DNA of 38,357 nt from Deltaproteobacteria bacterium (lineage in GTDB: Bacteria > Desulfobacterota > WTBG01 > CAIYCZ01 > CAIRTM01), in assembly GCA_016875025.1 (NCBI GenBank), contig VGSH01000018.1:1-38357 (forward strand), in the 5' to 3' direction. Below, piece by piece: positions 8,881 to 18,492 of the stretch. How positions within the stretch are numbered: the first letter of the stretch is position 1; the number at the start of each line of letters is the position of its first letter. The notes beneath the pieces were generated by a model that saw only the letters and a program-made list of their open reading frames with translations, ran no database searches and was not told the origin of the DNA. The translations under genes were made by a program, and so were the position numbers.

Positions 8881-9913
8881 GCTTGCACACGAAGAGATTC
8901 TCGCCTGGCTGCGCTGCGATGATCCGCAGCTGCTTGAGCGTCTCTGGGAGCTGGCCGACCGGGAACGGACGCACCGGGTCGGCGACTGTGTTCATTTGCG
9001 CGGGCTGGTTGAAATTTCAAATCACTGCGAGCGCTCGTGCACGTATTGCGGAATCAGCACTGCCAATGCAGCGCTCGGGCGCTATCGCATGTCGCGCGAT
9101 GAAATCATGGCCTGCGCCCGTCAGGCGGTCTTGTTCGGCTATGGCACGATTGTACTGCAGGCCGGTGAAGACCCGGGCCTTGAAACGCAATGGGTAGCTG
9201 ACCTTGTAGGCGATATCAAAGGCGCAACCGGCCTTGCAGTAACGCTCAGCCTGGGCGAACGCTCCCCCGACGAGCTCGCGCTGTGGCGCGCGAGCGGAGC
9301 GGACCGCTATCTTCTGCGCTTTGAAACATCAGACCGCGAACTGTTCCGCCGCATTCATCCCCCGCCCAAAGACCGCAATGCCTGCGACCGCATTGCGCTG
9401 CTGCGCACCATTAAGGCACTGGGATATGAAACCGGCAGCGGCATCATGGTCGGCATTCCCGGCCAGACCTTTGAAAGCATTGCCCGCGATCTTGCGCTTT
9501 TCCGGGAGCTTGATCTTGACATGATCGGGATCGGTCCCTGGATAGCGCACCCGGCAAGCCCGCTGTGCCGCGAAGGCGCACCTGATGCAGACGCAGATCA
9601 GGTGCCTGCCACCGAGCAGATGGCCTGCATTGTCGTGGCGCTCGCGCGCCTTGTGTGCCCCGAGGCCAATATTCCCAGCACCACGGCACTTGCAACCATC
9701 AACAGCCTGCACGGCCGCGCACACGGACTTACGCGCGGCGCCAATGTGTGCATGCCCAACCTGACACCGCCTCAGTACCGCTGTTTGTATGAAATTTATC
9801 CCAATAAGGCCGGCAGCAGCAGTACACCCGAGCAGTCTCATCGCAGCGTGCTTGCAACCCTTGCGGCCCTCGGCCGCCCTGCCGGGCAGGGTCCGGGCAG
9901 CCGTAGCGCATAA
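8870..9913 (+). CDS. hydE: [FeFe]-hydrogenase H-cluster radical SAM maturase HydE
   Basis: CERSCTYCGI SAM cluster, 'VLQAGEDPGLETQWVADLV'; GTG start overlapping hydF. Confidence 0.94.
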   Translation: MAPELAHEEILAWLRCDDPQLLERLWELADRERTHRVGDCVHLRGLVEISNHCERSCTYCGISTANAALGRYRMSRDEIMACARQAVLFGYGTIVLQAGEDPGLETQWVADLVGDIKGATGLAVTLSLGERSPDELALWRASGADRYLLRFETSDRELFRRIHPPPKDRNACDRIALLRTIKALGYETGSGIMVGIPGQTFESIARDLALFRELDLDMIGIGPWIAHPASPLCREGAPDADADQVPATEQMACIVVALARLVCPEANIPSTTALATINSLHGRAHGLTRGANVCMPNLTPPQYRCLYEIYPNKAGSSSTPEQSHRSVLATLAALGRPAGQGPGSRSA

Positions 9914-9975
9914 CGGCACTTCCGCCGCCGTGTATACAGTTTTCTATTGTTCCTGTTTTCAAAAGAAGCTGTCTG

Positions 9976-10055
9976 CCCGTTCGTGGTGAGCTTGTCGAAC
10001 CATGAACGGCTCTGTCATGATATGTGGTCCCTTCGACAGGCTCAGGGCGCACGGG
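9976..10055 (+). repeat. REP/BIME-like palindromic repeat, copy 2 (between convergent genes)
   Basis: CCCGTTCGTGGTGAGCTTGTCGAACCATGAACGG ... CCCTTCGACAGGCTCAGGGCGCACGGG. Confidence 0.85.
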
Positions 10056-10091
10056 CTTTTTTTCGAAGACAGTGTTTTTTTGTAAAATGCT

Positions 10092-12980
10092 CTACCTGTC
10101 GGAAGAGCCATCCAGCACGCTCCTGATTTTATCCGCAAGCTCCTCAAGGGAAAACGGTTTCTGAATGAACTGCATGCCGGGTTCTATCACGCCCGGATGG
10201 CTGAACGCCTTGTCCGTATAGCCGGACATGAACAGGCATTTCAGGCCGGGAGCGTCTGCAAGCAGGCATTGTGCCAGATCAGGGCCGTTCATTCCGGGCA
10301 TGACAACGTCTGTCAAAAGCAGATCAATGCGGCCTTTGTGCTCCCGGGCAAGCCGCAGGCATTCTTCCGGGGCGGAGGCGGGCAGCACCGTGTAGCCGAG
10401 CCGGGCCAGCATTTTGCCATACATTTCCAGATTCGCCGGCTCATCTTCGGCAAGCAGCACCGTTTCCGTTCCTTGCGCTACCGGCCTGCAGGGCATATCG
10501 GAACCCGCGATTTCTCCGGTATCATCTAGATACTGCGGCAGATAGATTATGAAACGGGTTCCCTGCCCAGGCTCGCTTGCAACCTCAATGCATCCGTTGT
10601 TCTGCTTTACGATACCATAGACGGTTGAAAGCCCGAGCCCGGTGCCTGTGCCGATATCCTTAGTGGTAAAAAAGGGATCGAAAATATTGGCAAGCGTTTC
10701 CCGGTCCATGCCGCAACCGGTATCGCTCACCGCCAGCATGACATACTCGCCTGGCGTGCAATCCGGGTGCCGGGCGCAGTGTGCTTCATCGAGTGTAACA
10801 TTGGCTGTTGCAATCGTAACGCGTCCCACATCCGCAATCGCGTCGCGTGCATTGACGCACAGATTTGCGAGCACCTGATCAAGCTGGGAGGGATCAATTT
10901 TCACCGGCTGCAGGCCCTTGCCCGGCAGCCATGCCAGGTCGATATCCTCGCCGATAAGCCGGCGCAGCATTTTGAGCATCTCTTCAACGGTCTCATTCAA
11001 ATCCAGCACCCTCGGAGCGATGGTCTGCTTGCGGGCAAACGCCAGCAGCTGCCGGGTCAGATTTGATGAACGCTCGACCGCCTGCCGGATTTCAAGCAGA
11101 TCGGCCCGCAGCGGCTGCTCCGGCCCGACATGCTGAAGCGCCATGTCCGTATAACCCAGAATCACGCTCAGGATATTGTTGAAATCATGGGCCACGCCGC
11201 CGGCCAGACGGCCGATGGACTCAATTTTCTGGGCCTGGCTGAGCTGGGCCTGCAATCGCGCGTGCGATTCCTCGGATTGCATCCGCGTGGTGATGTCGGT
11301 CGCGATGGTGGCAAACCGGTTGAGGCCGGGGCACACGACGGAAACGGCAAAATGTTTATCCATCGGAGCAAAATAGGTTTCAAAACGAAACGGTTCGCCG
11401 GTGAGCGCGACCCGGCTGAACTCCTCAAGGTATGGCGGCTCAGCGGTGCTGTACACGTCGGTGGCAAGCCGGCCCAGGGCCTCCGCCCGGACTATTCCTG
11501 TTATCTCGGTAAAAGCCCTGTTGCAGTCGCTTATGCGATAATTGACCGGCCTGCCATCCTCAAAAACCAGATCACTAATGACGACCATCTCGGTCATGGA
11601 AGAAAAAAGCGTTGCAAGCTTTTGCTCGCTTTCCTGCAGGGCAAGTTCAGCCTGCTTGCGCTGCGAGATATCGGAAATAATCCGGTCCAGCCGCTCGGGC
11701 TCGCCCGTTTCGCCGTAAATTATTTTTGAACGTGAACGCACCCAGATAATACTTCCATCCGGACGTATAATCCTGAATTCTCCGTCGGAAAAACCCTGAC
11801 GGTCCAGCCGGGCCACGGAGTCATACAGGTTCTGCATATCATCGGGATGCACGGATTCCGCCCACAGGTGCCAGTTTTTGCTGTGCATTTCCTGGGTTGA
11901 GCCGAATATTTTTTCAATGGAAGGGCTCAGGTAGACGACCCGACCCTGACTGAGTGAATACGCCATGACAACATCATCAATCGTATTCAAAATATTGCTG
12001 ACCTTTTGCTCGCTTTCGCGCAGTGCTGTCTCTGTTTTTCTGCGCTCCGTAATGTCGGTGTGTATACCGACCAGCGATAAGATAATGCCGTGTTTATCCG
12101 TATTGGCGTAGGCGCGCAAAAATATATCAAGCACGCTGCGGTCGCGGCCGTACATCTTGACTTCACCGGCCCAGCTCCCGCCCGCAACGATTATCGAAAA
12201 GACCTCGGCACCGACCGCCGGATCAACGTACAGGGTTTTTTGCGGAAACTCGCCGATGTCGCCGAACAGTTCATCGAACGCCCTGTTCTGGTAGTAGTGC
12301 CGACCCTGCGGCGTTGACATGCCGATGGCATCCGTTGAACTCTCAACAGCCTCCCTAACAATCCTGAGCTGTTGTTCGGATTGCCGCAGCCTTATTTGCT
12401 TGCGCACAAGCAGGAGCATAAGGACGAACAGAACGCCCACGGCCGCAGCCGCCCCGACATGGATGCGGCCTGTTCTCCGCCTGGACATGAATTCGGCTTT
12501 TTTGCGTTCAGTGATGTCGTGTACGGTAAAGACGATACCGGCAGACGGATTGCGGGCGTCAAGCAGCGCGCACATCAGATGAACATCTACAATGGCGCCG
12601 TTTTTCGCCTTCCAGCGGGCGTCAATCGTCAGGGGCAGCAGTCCGGAAGCGAGCTTCTGCATCTCAGCGTGAACCAGATTATATTCACCCTCATCCGGGT
12701 ACAGCATCTGCTCCGGGCGGCCCAGCAGTTCCTGCCGGCCGTAGCCGAGCATAGCCGCGATGTAATCGTTCACCATGGTGATTGTGCCGTTTTTTATCGT
12801 GCCGATACCGCCGGGCACGGCGCACATGACGCACCACAGCGATTGCTCCGTACAGGCATGGAGGCCTGCATGCGCAGGGGCGCTTAATCCGTCCGGCTGT
12901 TCAGGCTGCAGGTCTTGAGCCTGGACACGACCGATGCAGAGCATGAATGCTGTCAGACCTAGTATGCCCAACCATCTCAT
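10092..12980 (-). CDS. multi-PAS hybrid sensor histidine kinase with C-terminal receiver domain
   Basis: Signal/TM segments, repeated PAS/PAC modules, GGVAHDFNNILSVILGYTDMA (HisKA), DTGCGMDRETLANIFDPFFTTK (HATPase), DLLLTDVVMPGMNGPDL (REC). Confidence 0.93.
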   Translation of the reverse strand: MRWLGILGLTAFMLCIGRVQAQDLQPEQPDGLSAPAHAGLHACTEQSLWCVMCAVPGGIGTIKNGTITMVNDYIAAMLGYGRQELLGRPEQMLYPDEGEYNLVHAEMQKLASGLLPLTIDARWKAKNGAIVDVHLMCALLDARNPSAGIVFTVHDITERKKAEFMSRRRTGRIHVGAAAAVGVLFVLMLLLVRKQIRLRQSEQQLRIVREAVESSTDAIGMSTPQGRHYYQNRAFDELFGDIGEFPQKTLYVDPAVGAEVFSIIVAGGSWAGEVKMYGRDRSVLDIFLRAYANTDKHGIILSLVGIHTDITERRKTETALRESEQKVSNILNTIDDVVMAYSLSQGRVVYLSPSIEKIFGSTQEMHSKNWHLWAESVHPDDMQNLYDSVARLDRQGFSDGEFRIIRPDGSIIWVRSRSKIIYGETGEPERLDRIISDISQRKQAELALQESEQKLATLFSSMTEMVVISDLVFEDGRPVNYRISDCNRAFTEITGIVRAEALGRLATDVYSTAEPPYLEEFSRVALTGEPFRFETYFAPMDKHFAVSVVCPGLNRFATIATDITTRMQSEESHARLQAQLSQAQKIESIGRLAGGVAHDFNNILSVILGYTDMALQHVGPEQPLRADLLEIRQAVERSSNLTRQLLAFARKQTIAPRVLDLNETVEEMLKMLRRLIGEDIDLAWLPGKGLQPVKIDPSQLDQVLANLCVNARDAIADVGRVTIATANVTLDEAHCARHPDCTPGEYVMLAVSDTGCGMDRETLANIFDPFFTTKDIGTGTGLGLSTVYGIVKQNNGCIEVASEPGQGTRFIIYLPQYLDDTGEIAGSDMPCRPVAQGTETVLLAEDEPANLEMYGKMLARLGYTVLPASAPEECLRLAREHKGRIDLLLTDVVMPGMNGPDLAQCLLADAPGLKCLFMSGYTDKAFSHPGVIEPGMQFIQKPFSLEELADKIRSVLDGSSDR

Positions 12981-13130
12981 ATGCTATTCTCCACCCGGTC
13001 GGTACTGTCGTTGGTGCAGTCAAAAGACATGTCCGCAACCGCCCTGAACATGCAGAGCCCCCACGCTATTACAGCATGCCTGCGTGCCAATGCCTTCGCC
13101 CCGTGCAACCGGTCCGGTCATGCCGCAACG

Positions 13131-14825
13131 CTACTGTCTGATCAGCAGCGAATCAAGATAGTCCTGCGGCTTCTCATAGCCCAGCAGCATCAGCAGGGTT
13201 GCGGCGATATTGCCCAGACCCGGCTCCGGGATGTCCCGGTTCAGCTCGAAGCACCCGGTGTGCGCGCCATGCACCACGAACGGCACCGGATTCAGGGTAT
13301 GGCTGGTCAGGGGCTTGAATGAGCCTCCGGGGCCTGCTACCGGTTTGCCGGTGTTTTTCTCAACCGCTATCATCTGTTCGCAATTACCGTGATCAGCCGT
13401 CAAAATCAGAGTGCCGCCCAGTTCATCAAGCACCTGCGCCAGCCTGGCAACCGCGGCGTCAACCGCCTGCACGGCCCGGATCGCAGCCGGCAGCGACCCG
13501 GTATGCCCCACCATGTCGCCGTTGGCGAAATTAACGCGCAGAAACTGATACCGGCCGGAGCGCAGGGCCTGCTCCAGGGTGTCGGCGATTTCGCGGGCCT
13601 TCATCTCCGGTGCCTGGTCAAAGGCGATTTTATCGGAGGGTATTTCCACCCACTCCTCAAGCGCGGGATCGAATTTGCCGGAATTGTTGCCGTTCCAGAA
13701 ATAGGTGACATGTCCGTATTTCTGGGTTTCGCTGATGGCATATTGCGAAACGCCGTTGCGGGCCAGGTACTCGGACACTGTGCAATCAATGGCGGGCGGC
13801 TCAACCAGATAGAGCGGGGGAATGTGCAGGTCGCCGTCATATTCCATCATGCCGGCGTAGACAGTTTTCGGAAACGCCCGGCGTGTGAATGCCTGAAAAT
13901 CAGGTTCGGTAAACGCCCGGCTGATTTCAATGGCGCGGTCCCCACGAAAATTGAAAAACACCACACTATGTCCGTCGCTGATCGGGCCGATGGGCCGGCT
14001 GGAATCCTGCGGATCATGCACCACCCAGTGCGGCAGATACTGGTCATCCACACGGCTCTCAAGCCGCAGCGCCTTGATGGCGCTGACCGCATCAGCAAAC
14101 CGGGGCCCGTCGCCCAGCACATGGGCATGATAGCCGCGCTCTACAATAGACCAGTCCGCTTCGTAGCGATCCATGGTCGTGACCATGCGCCCGCCGCCCG
14201 AGGCGATATAATAGCGGCGCTGTTGATTGTTTTTGAGTGCTGACACGCGCAAGGTCCACAGAAAATCTTCAAGCTCGCCCACGTAGCGCAGCGCGGAGAG
14301 GGGCGACACGTCACGGCCGTCAAGCAGGCAGTGCACATAGACCTGCTCGATACCGGCCTTGTCGCAGGCCCCGATCAGGGCGCACAGATGGGCGATATTG
14401 CTGTGCACATTGCCGTCCGAGAGCAGCCCGATGAAATGCACCGGGGTTGTGTTGCGCAGGGCATTGTCGATGACCTTCTTCCAGCCGGCGTCTTCAAACA
14501 ACCGGCCGCTCTCAAGGGCCTGTTCAACAAGGCGCGCGCCCTGGGCGAACACCCGGCCCGCGCCGATCGCATTGTGGCCGACTTCGCTGTTGCCCTGGTC
14601 CTCATCTGAGGACATGCCCACCGCAGTGCCGTGGGCCTTGATGCGCATTGACAGGCGCTCCTGTTTTATCAGGCGCAGCAGATGCGCGGGGTTGGCCAGT
14701 TCAAAGGCATTGCCGGGATAGCCGTCAGCCTCTCCGCGGTACAGGCCGACCCCGTCGGCGATGACGAGCAGCAGCGGCCCTTTGGGAGGGGTATAGCCGT
14801 TCGTTTTTTTAAGGGTAAAGTCCAT
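13131..14825 (-). CDS. gpmI: 2,3-bisphosphoglycerate-independent phosphoglycerate mutase
   Basis: LLVIADGVGLY, DEDQGNSEVGHNAIGAGRV, VHCLLDGRDVSPLSALRY, FFNFRGDRAIEISRAF, LTADHGNCEQM. Confidence 0.95.
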   Translation of the reverse strand: MDFTLKKTNGYTPPKGPLLLVIADGVGLYRGEADGYPGNAFELANPAHLLRLIKQERLSMRIKAHGTAVGMSSDEDQGNSEVGHNAIGAGRVFAQGARLVEQALESGRLFEDAGWKKVIDNALRNTTPVHFIGLLSDGNVHSNIAHLCALIGACDKAGIEQVYVHCLLDGRDVSPLSALRYVGELEDFLWTLRVSALKNNQQRRYYIASGGGRMVTTMDRYEADWSIVERGYHAHVLGDGPRFADAVSAIKALRLESRVDDQYLPHWVVHDPQDSSRPIGPISDGHSVVFFNFRGDRAIEISRAFTEPDFQAFTRRAFPKTVYAGMMEYDGDLHIPPLYLVEPPAIDCTVSEYLARNGVSQYAISETQKYGHVTYFWNGNNSGKFDPALEEWVEIPSDKIAFDQAPEMKAREIADTLEQALRSGRYQFLRVNFANGDMVGHTGSLPAAIRAVQAVDAAVARLAQVLDELGGTLILTADHGNCEQMIAVEKNTGKPVAGPGGSFKPLTSHTLNPVPFVVHGAHTGCFELNRDIPEPGLGNIAATLLMLLGYEKPQDYLDSLLIRQ

Positions 14826-15052
14826 AATTTAATCCTTGCCTGTTGGGTGGAAGTGTAATTTCAGAAGGCGGTTACAGCCTCTATACAAAGCCCTTTTATA
14901 GGGTAACTCCTGCTGTGTGTCAAATACAATACATTGCCGGCAGGCCGGTGGTGCCGCAGATGAAGGCCTCTCGGCTTTTTTGCTGTTGCACTTTTTAAGG
15001 CAATCGGATAAAGTTATCTGCATTGAAAGTAACACCTCTTTGGAGAATTTTC

Positions 15053-15721
15053 ATGAAATTAATGGACGGTGTCTACGCATATCCCTGGACCAATATGATG
15101 GAAAACAACTGCAACACCTATGTGCTGCAGGGCCCTGACGGACTGATTTTTATCGACCCCGGTCTGAAACGCTATGTTCCGGACACGATTGCGGCCATGA
15201 AAAAAGACGGGCTTGATCCCGATGATATCAAACTGGTTATGTGCACCCACTGCCATCCGGATCACGCTGATGGTGTTGCCTTTTTTACTAACAAAAAGAT
15301 ACCAGCCACCTGGCACGCGGACGAGGACGCTTTTTTAAATGAAATCGGCCGGGACTTCTTCCGCATGTTCGGGCTTGATCAGCCCGGTTTCAAGGCCGCC
15401 AGCTTCTGTGCCGAAGGCGAACTGCATACGGCCGGGTTAACCTTGAACATCATCCACGCGCCGGGCCACTCACCTGGTTCGATCTGCATCTACTGGCCTG
15501 AAAAACAGGTTATGGTGACCGGGGATGTTGTTTTCAGCAGCAGTATCGGACGCACGGATTTCCCCGGCGGGAACAGCGCGCTTCTTAAAAAGAGTATCGA
15601 GCGCATTGCCGCACTGCCGGCAGTGCTCGTGCTGCCCGGTCATAATGAAGTCGTTGAGGGAGAAGAAGCCGTCAAGCGCAACTATGATTTTATCAGGCGC
15701 TCGTTTTTTTCCTACCTGTAA
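15053..15721 (+). CDS. MBL-fold metallo-hydrolase
   Basis: CTHCHPDHADG (HxHxDH), 'HAPGHSPGSICIYWPEKQVMVTGDVVF', 'VLPGHNEVVEGE'; SD supports start 15053. Confidence 0.9.
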   Translation: MKLMDGVYAYPWTNMMENNCNTYVLQGPDGLIFIDPGLKRYVPDTIAAMKKDGLDPDDIKLVMCTHCHPDHADGVAFFTNKKIPATWHADEDAFLNEIGRDFFRMFGLDQPGFKAASFCAEGELHTAGLTLNIIHAPGHSPGSICIYWPEKQVMVTGDVVFSSSIGRTDFPGGNSALLKKSIERIAALPAVLVLPGHNEVVEGEEAVKRNYDFIRRSFFSYL

Positions 15722-15735
15722 CACCCATATACGCT

Positions 15736-15810
<75 letters not shown>

Positions 15811-15820
15811 GAAATATCAG

Positions 15821-15850
15821 GCACTTAGCACATCGCTAAGTGCTTTTTTT
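15821..15850 (+). terminator. rho-independent terminator of tRNA-Thr
   Basis: GCACTTAGC-acatc-GCTAAGTGC followed by T7. Confidence 0.85.
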
Positions 15851-16037
15851 CTGCCTGAAAGCCTGCTGGTTGAGCCTGGGTGGCGGATTGTTGCACATCA
15901 TCATCCAAACTATCCGCAGCCTGACAATTGCTGCCCGGCAGCAGGTGAACGTAAAAATCAACCGTCACCTGTATTGAATAGTGCCCCAGCTGATCACGGA
16001 CATAGGCAAGCGACTCACCCTGGGAGATCCCCCCCCC
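15825..16037 (-). pseudogene. C-terminal remnant of a tyrosine recombinase/phage integrase
   Basis: 'GESLAYVRDQLGHYSIQVTVDFYVHLLPGSN' is the integrase C-terminal catalytic box; the N-terminal ~300 aa are absent; adjacent to tRNA. Confidence 0.8.
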
Positions 16038-16206
16038 TCTGGACCATCGCCATAATCTCGCTTTCACGCCAGCACGTCGTGCGCGGACCCAGTTTCACCG
16101 GCGCCGGATACTTTCCGGTTTTCACACCCAACCAGAAGGCCGAACGCGATATGGGCAGGATTGCGGGAATAATCTGCTTAATTCGTAAGAGTCTGTCTTG
16201 TTCCAT
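16015..16206 (-). CDS. AlpA-like HTH regulator (excisionase-type), C-terminus altered near a G9 tract
   Basis: MEQDRLLRIKQIIPAILPISRSAFWLGVKTGKYPAPVKLGPRTTCWRESEI; start 16206. Confidence 0.75.
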   Translation of the reverse strand: MEQDRLLRIKQIIPAILPISRSAFWLGVKTGKYPAPVKLGPRTTCWRESEIMAMVQRGGDLPG

Positions 16207-16284
16207 TGTTAAATTCTCCTTGTTAAAATTTTGATTTATTATTCTGGATTCCGGCCTGCGAGACTGTGTCGCAATAGCTGGATA

Positions 16285-16399
16285 TGTCATTCCGAATCCC
16301 GCTTGAGCAGGGTGAGGAATCTTAAGTAGTTGATTTTTGTTGAAGCGAAGATTTCTCCCGGAGCCTGCCCTGAGCGCAGCCGAAGGGGTCGAGATGACA
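16285..16399. repeat. intergenic repeat-like element with TGTCAT/ATGACA ends
   Basis: TGTCATTCCGAATCCCG... AAGATTTCTCCC ...GTCGAGATGACA; related partial sequence at about 29265-29297. Confidence 0.4.
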
Positions 16400-16686
16400 C
16401 CTTTTTTAATTACAACACGGTCTCTGCGCCGGAATGACAGTCATGGCGGATGCCGCATCACGCGCGGCATGGCTGGTGTTGCGGGCTTGCGGAAGCCCGT
16501 CCCACAATACGGCGCTGGCAGCGACCCAAGACCTCTCAGTCGCTGTCCACCCCTTAGCAAGCGACTGCGGAGGACTGGCACTTCTTTAAAATGACGGGAG
16601 TGCAGATTTTAGGTTTTCAAATCCCCATCGTTTCGCTGCCGAAACGGGTGAAGGCGAGCCCAAGCGGCGAAAAACTGCTTTTGTCA

Positions 16687-17499
16687 TTATACTGTTGTAT
16701 TTCCCTGCCACGGTTCGCCCGGTATCAGGGGCAATAATTGGCTCATCACCTGCTCGGCCGCATTCTGGAAATCGAAGGCAGTGTCCGTAATCAATAACGG
16801 CTGCACATCTCTGGTAAAAGTGGCGTCATTGAGCTTCTCGCTCAGGTTGCGCTCAAACTCCGCCCGGGAAACCTTATGGCCCCCCTGTTGCATGTACTGC
16901 AGGAAGCAATTCACCACGGATTGAAGATTGACGGAGGAAGTGGTCAGCGCCTGCCACAGGTCAAACAGATCACGGCCTTTCTTGCGCTGATACAGCGCCC
17001 GCATTTTGGTGCCCAGCAATTCATCCAGCCGATAGGTCACAACGGAAGCACTTCCCGAAAACCAGCGGGACCGGATGTCCAGCAGGCGCTTTTCCAGCCC
17101 CAGCACCGTAAAATGCTCACGGGAATTAATTTCCACCTTGAGCCTGAGCGGCAGCCCGCCCTCCGCAGTCATCCGGTAGATCAGTGTGATGCGCCCTTCG
17201 GACTGCTTGCGCTTCGGCTTACCCAGCCACGGGTCCAATACCTCTTTCAGGGCATCCATCAACAATCCGATCGGACCGGGGTGAACCTGGACCAGGTCAA
17301 TGTCTTCGGAATAACGCACCGGCGGCAGGTATAATTTATACAGCGCCGTCCCGCCGCGGAAAGCAAGGTTTTCGGATACGACGGGGTGGCTGAATATTGC
17401 CACCAGAGCACGGCTTATAATCAAATCCTGCTCCACCTGATACGTCTCACGCCAGGGAGCAAACGTCTGCCATTCAGAGATAAAATCTGCGGGTATCAA
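16687..17499 (-). CDS. AbiEii/AbiGii-type nucleotidyltransferase toxin
   Basis: RGGTALYKLYLPPVRYSEDIDLVQV (nucleotidyltransferase active-site pattern), adjacent AbiEi partner. Confidence 0.9.
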   Translation of the reverse strand: MIPADFISEWQTFAPWRETYQVEQDLIISRALVAIFSHPVVSENLAFRGGTALYKLYLPPVRYSEDIDLVQVHPGPIGLLMDALKEVLDPWLGKPKRKQSEGRITLIYRMTAEGGLPLRLKVEINSREHFTVLGLEKRLLDIRSRWFSGSASVVTYRLDELLGTKMRALYQRKKGRDLFDLWQALTTSSVNLQSVVNCFLQYMQQGGHKVSRAEFERNLSEKLNDATFTRDVQPLLITDTAFDFQNAAEQVMSQLLPLIPGEPWQGNTTV

Positions 17500-18278
17500 A
17501 CATCCGCCTCAACTTTTGCGTTGACCAGAAGCCGCCAGCGTTCCACACGGCTGCTTCCCGTGCGAGGCATAGAGGGGACAAGCGCTGCAGCAACGGGTTT
17601 CTTTTGGGCAATATAGGCGGCCAGTGCTTCCGTTTTATCCTGTGCGCCCACGGTGTCAAGAAGATATCCAAGACGTTGAGCCCATGCGATTGGGGAAAGC
17701 TCTGCAATTCGTCCTAAATCAACACCGTCAAGCTGTTCGGCCAGCTCCGACAGAACAGTTGCCACATTGTCCAACCCGGCCGCATGACGGGAATATCCCA
17801 CAAGATCAAAAGCCGTTGCCGCAGGCACTGATATTTTCAGGTAGCCTCGCGGCGTTTTAAAATCCATCGTGGGAATCTTTTCCATATTTTTTCGAGCGAT
17901 AAATTCAACACGCACCTTCCCGCAAATGATGCGGGGCTTGTTTTTTGAGGTAATAACCTGAAAAACCTGGGGCCGCTGATGGGCTGCACCGGAGAATTCG
18001 GCGGCGCTGAGCACACCCGCATAATATTTTTCACCCAGATGATTCATCAGCGCGGGGATAAAATGACTCGCCGGCAAACAGCCGATATTTCGAAATTCCG
18101 GAGGTACGATGACGTAGAAACCTTTATACGGCATGGCCAGTTCGCCTTTTTGCCGCAAACGCCGAAGCGCCGCACGCGTTGCCACGGCTGATGCGCCAAA
18201 CCCGTCGATTGCTTCTTCCGTAGAGAAGCAGTATCGCCCGCGTGCGGTTAACCCGGCTATGAATTTTTGTGCGTTCAT
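17496..18278 (-). CDS. AbiEi-type antitoxin/transcriptional regulator
   Basis: N-terminal winged-helix 'FSTEEAIDGFGASAVATRAALRRLRQKGELAMPYKGFYVIVPPEFR'; 4-bp overlap with toxin; start MNAQKF at 18278. Confidence 0.9.
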   Translation of the reverse strand: MNAQKFIAGLTARGRYCFSTEEAIDGFGASAVATRAALRRLRQKGELAMPYKGFYVIVPPEFRNIGCLPASHFIPALMNHLGEKYYAGVLSAAEFSGAAHQRPQVFQVITSKNKPRIICGKVRVEFIARKNMEKIPTMDFKTPRGYLKISVPAATAFDLVGYSRHAAGLDNVATVLSELAEQLDGVDLGRIAELSPIAWAQRLGYLLDTVGAQDKTEALAAYIAQKKPVAAALVPSMPRTGSSRVERWRLLVNAKVEADV

Positions 18279-18295
18279 ATACCTATATCCCATCA

Positions 18296-18340
18296 ATCAC
18301 TTGTCAAAAGTAACACTTTTCGTTACTTTAGCCAAGTGAT
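18296..18340. promoter_or_regulatory. nested palindromic operator candidate of the AbiE pair
   Basis: ATCACTTG(18296-18303)...CAAGTGAT(18333-18340) and AAAGTAAC(18307-18314)...GTTACTTT(18322-18329), both centred at 18318. Confidence 0.65.
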
Positions 18341-18492
18341 AAATGCGGCGCTATTGGTTTAACACACCAGCATCGTGACTGCCACCGGGCATGCAGCAGA
18401 TTGCCGCCGGGATATATTGACTCCGGGCAGGTATTTTTCTATAGTCGATCTGTGTTTCAACTCATTCAAACGTCTCAAATACAGGCATCCGC

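Noticed and set aside
13389-14243. 284-aa plus-strand ORF opposite gpmI
   Set aside because: Antisense shadow of a clear GpmI reading frame.
16482-16499. CGGGCTT-GCGG-AAGCCCG hairpin
   Set aside because: Short 7-bp stem without T-run or neighbouring gene end; too common to interpret.
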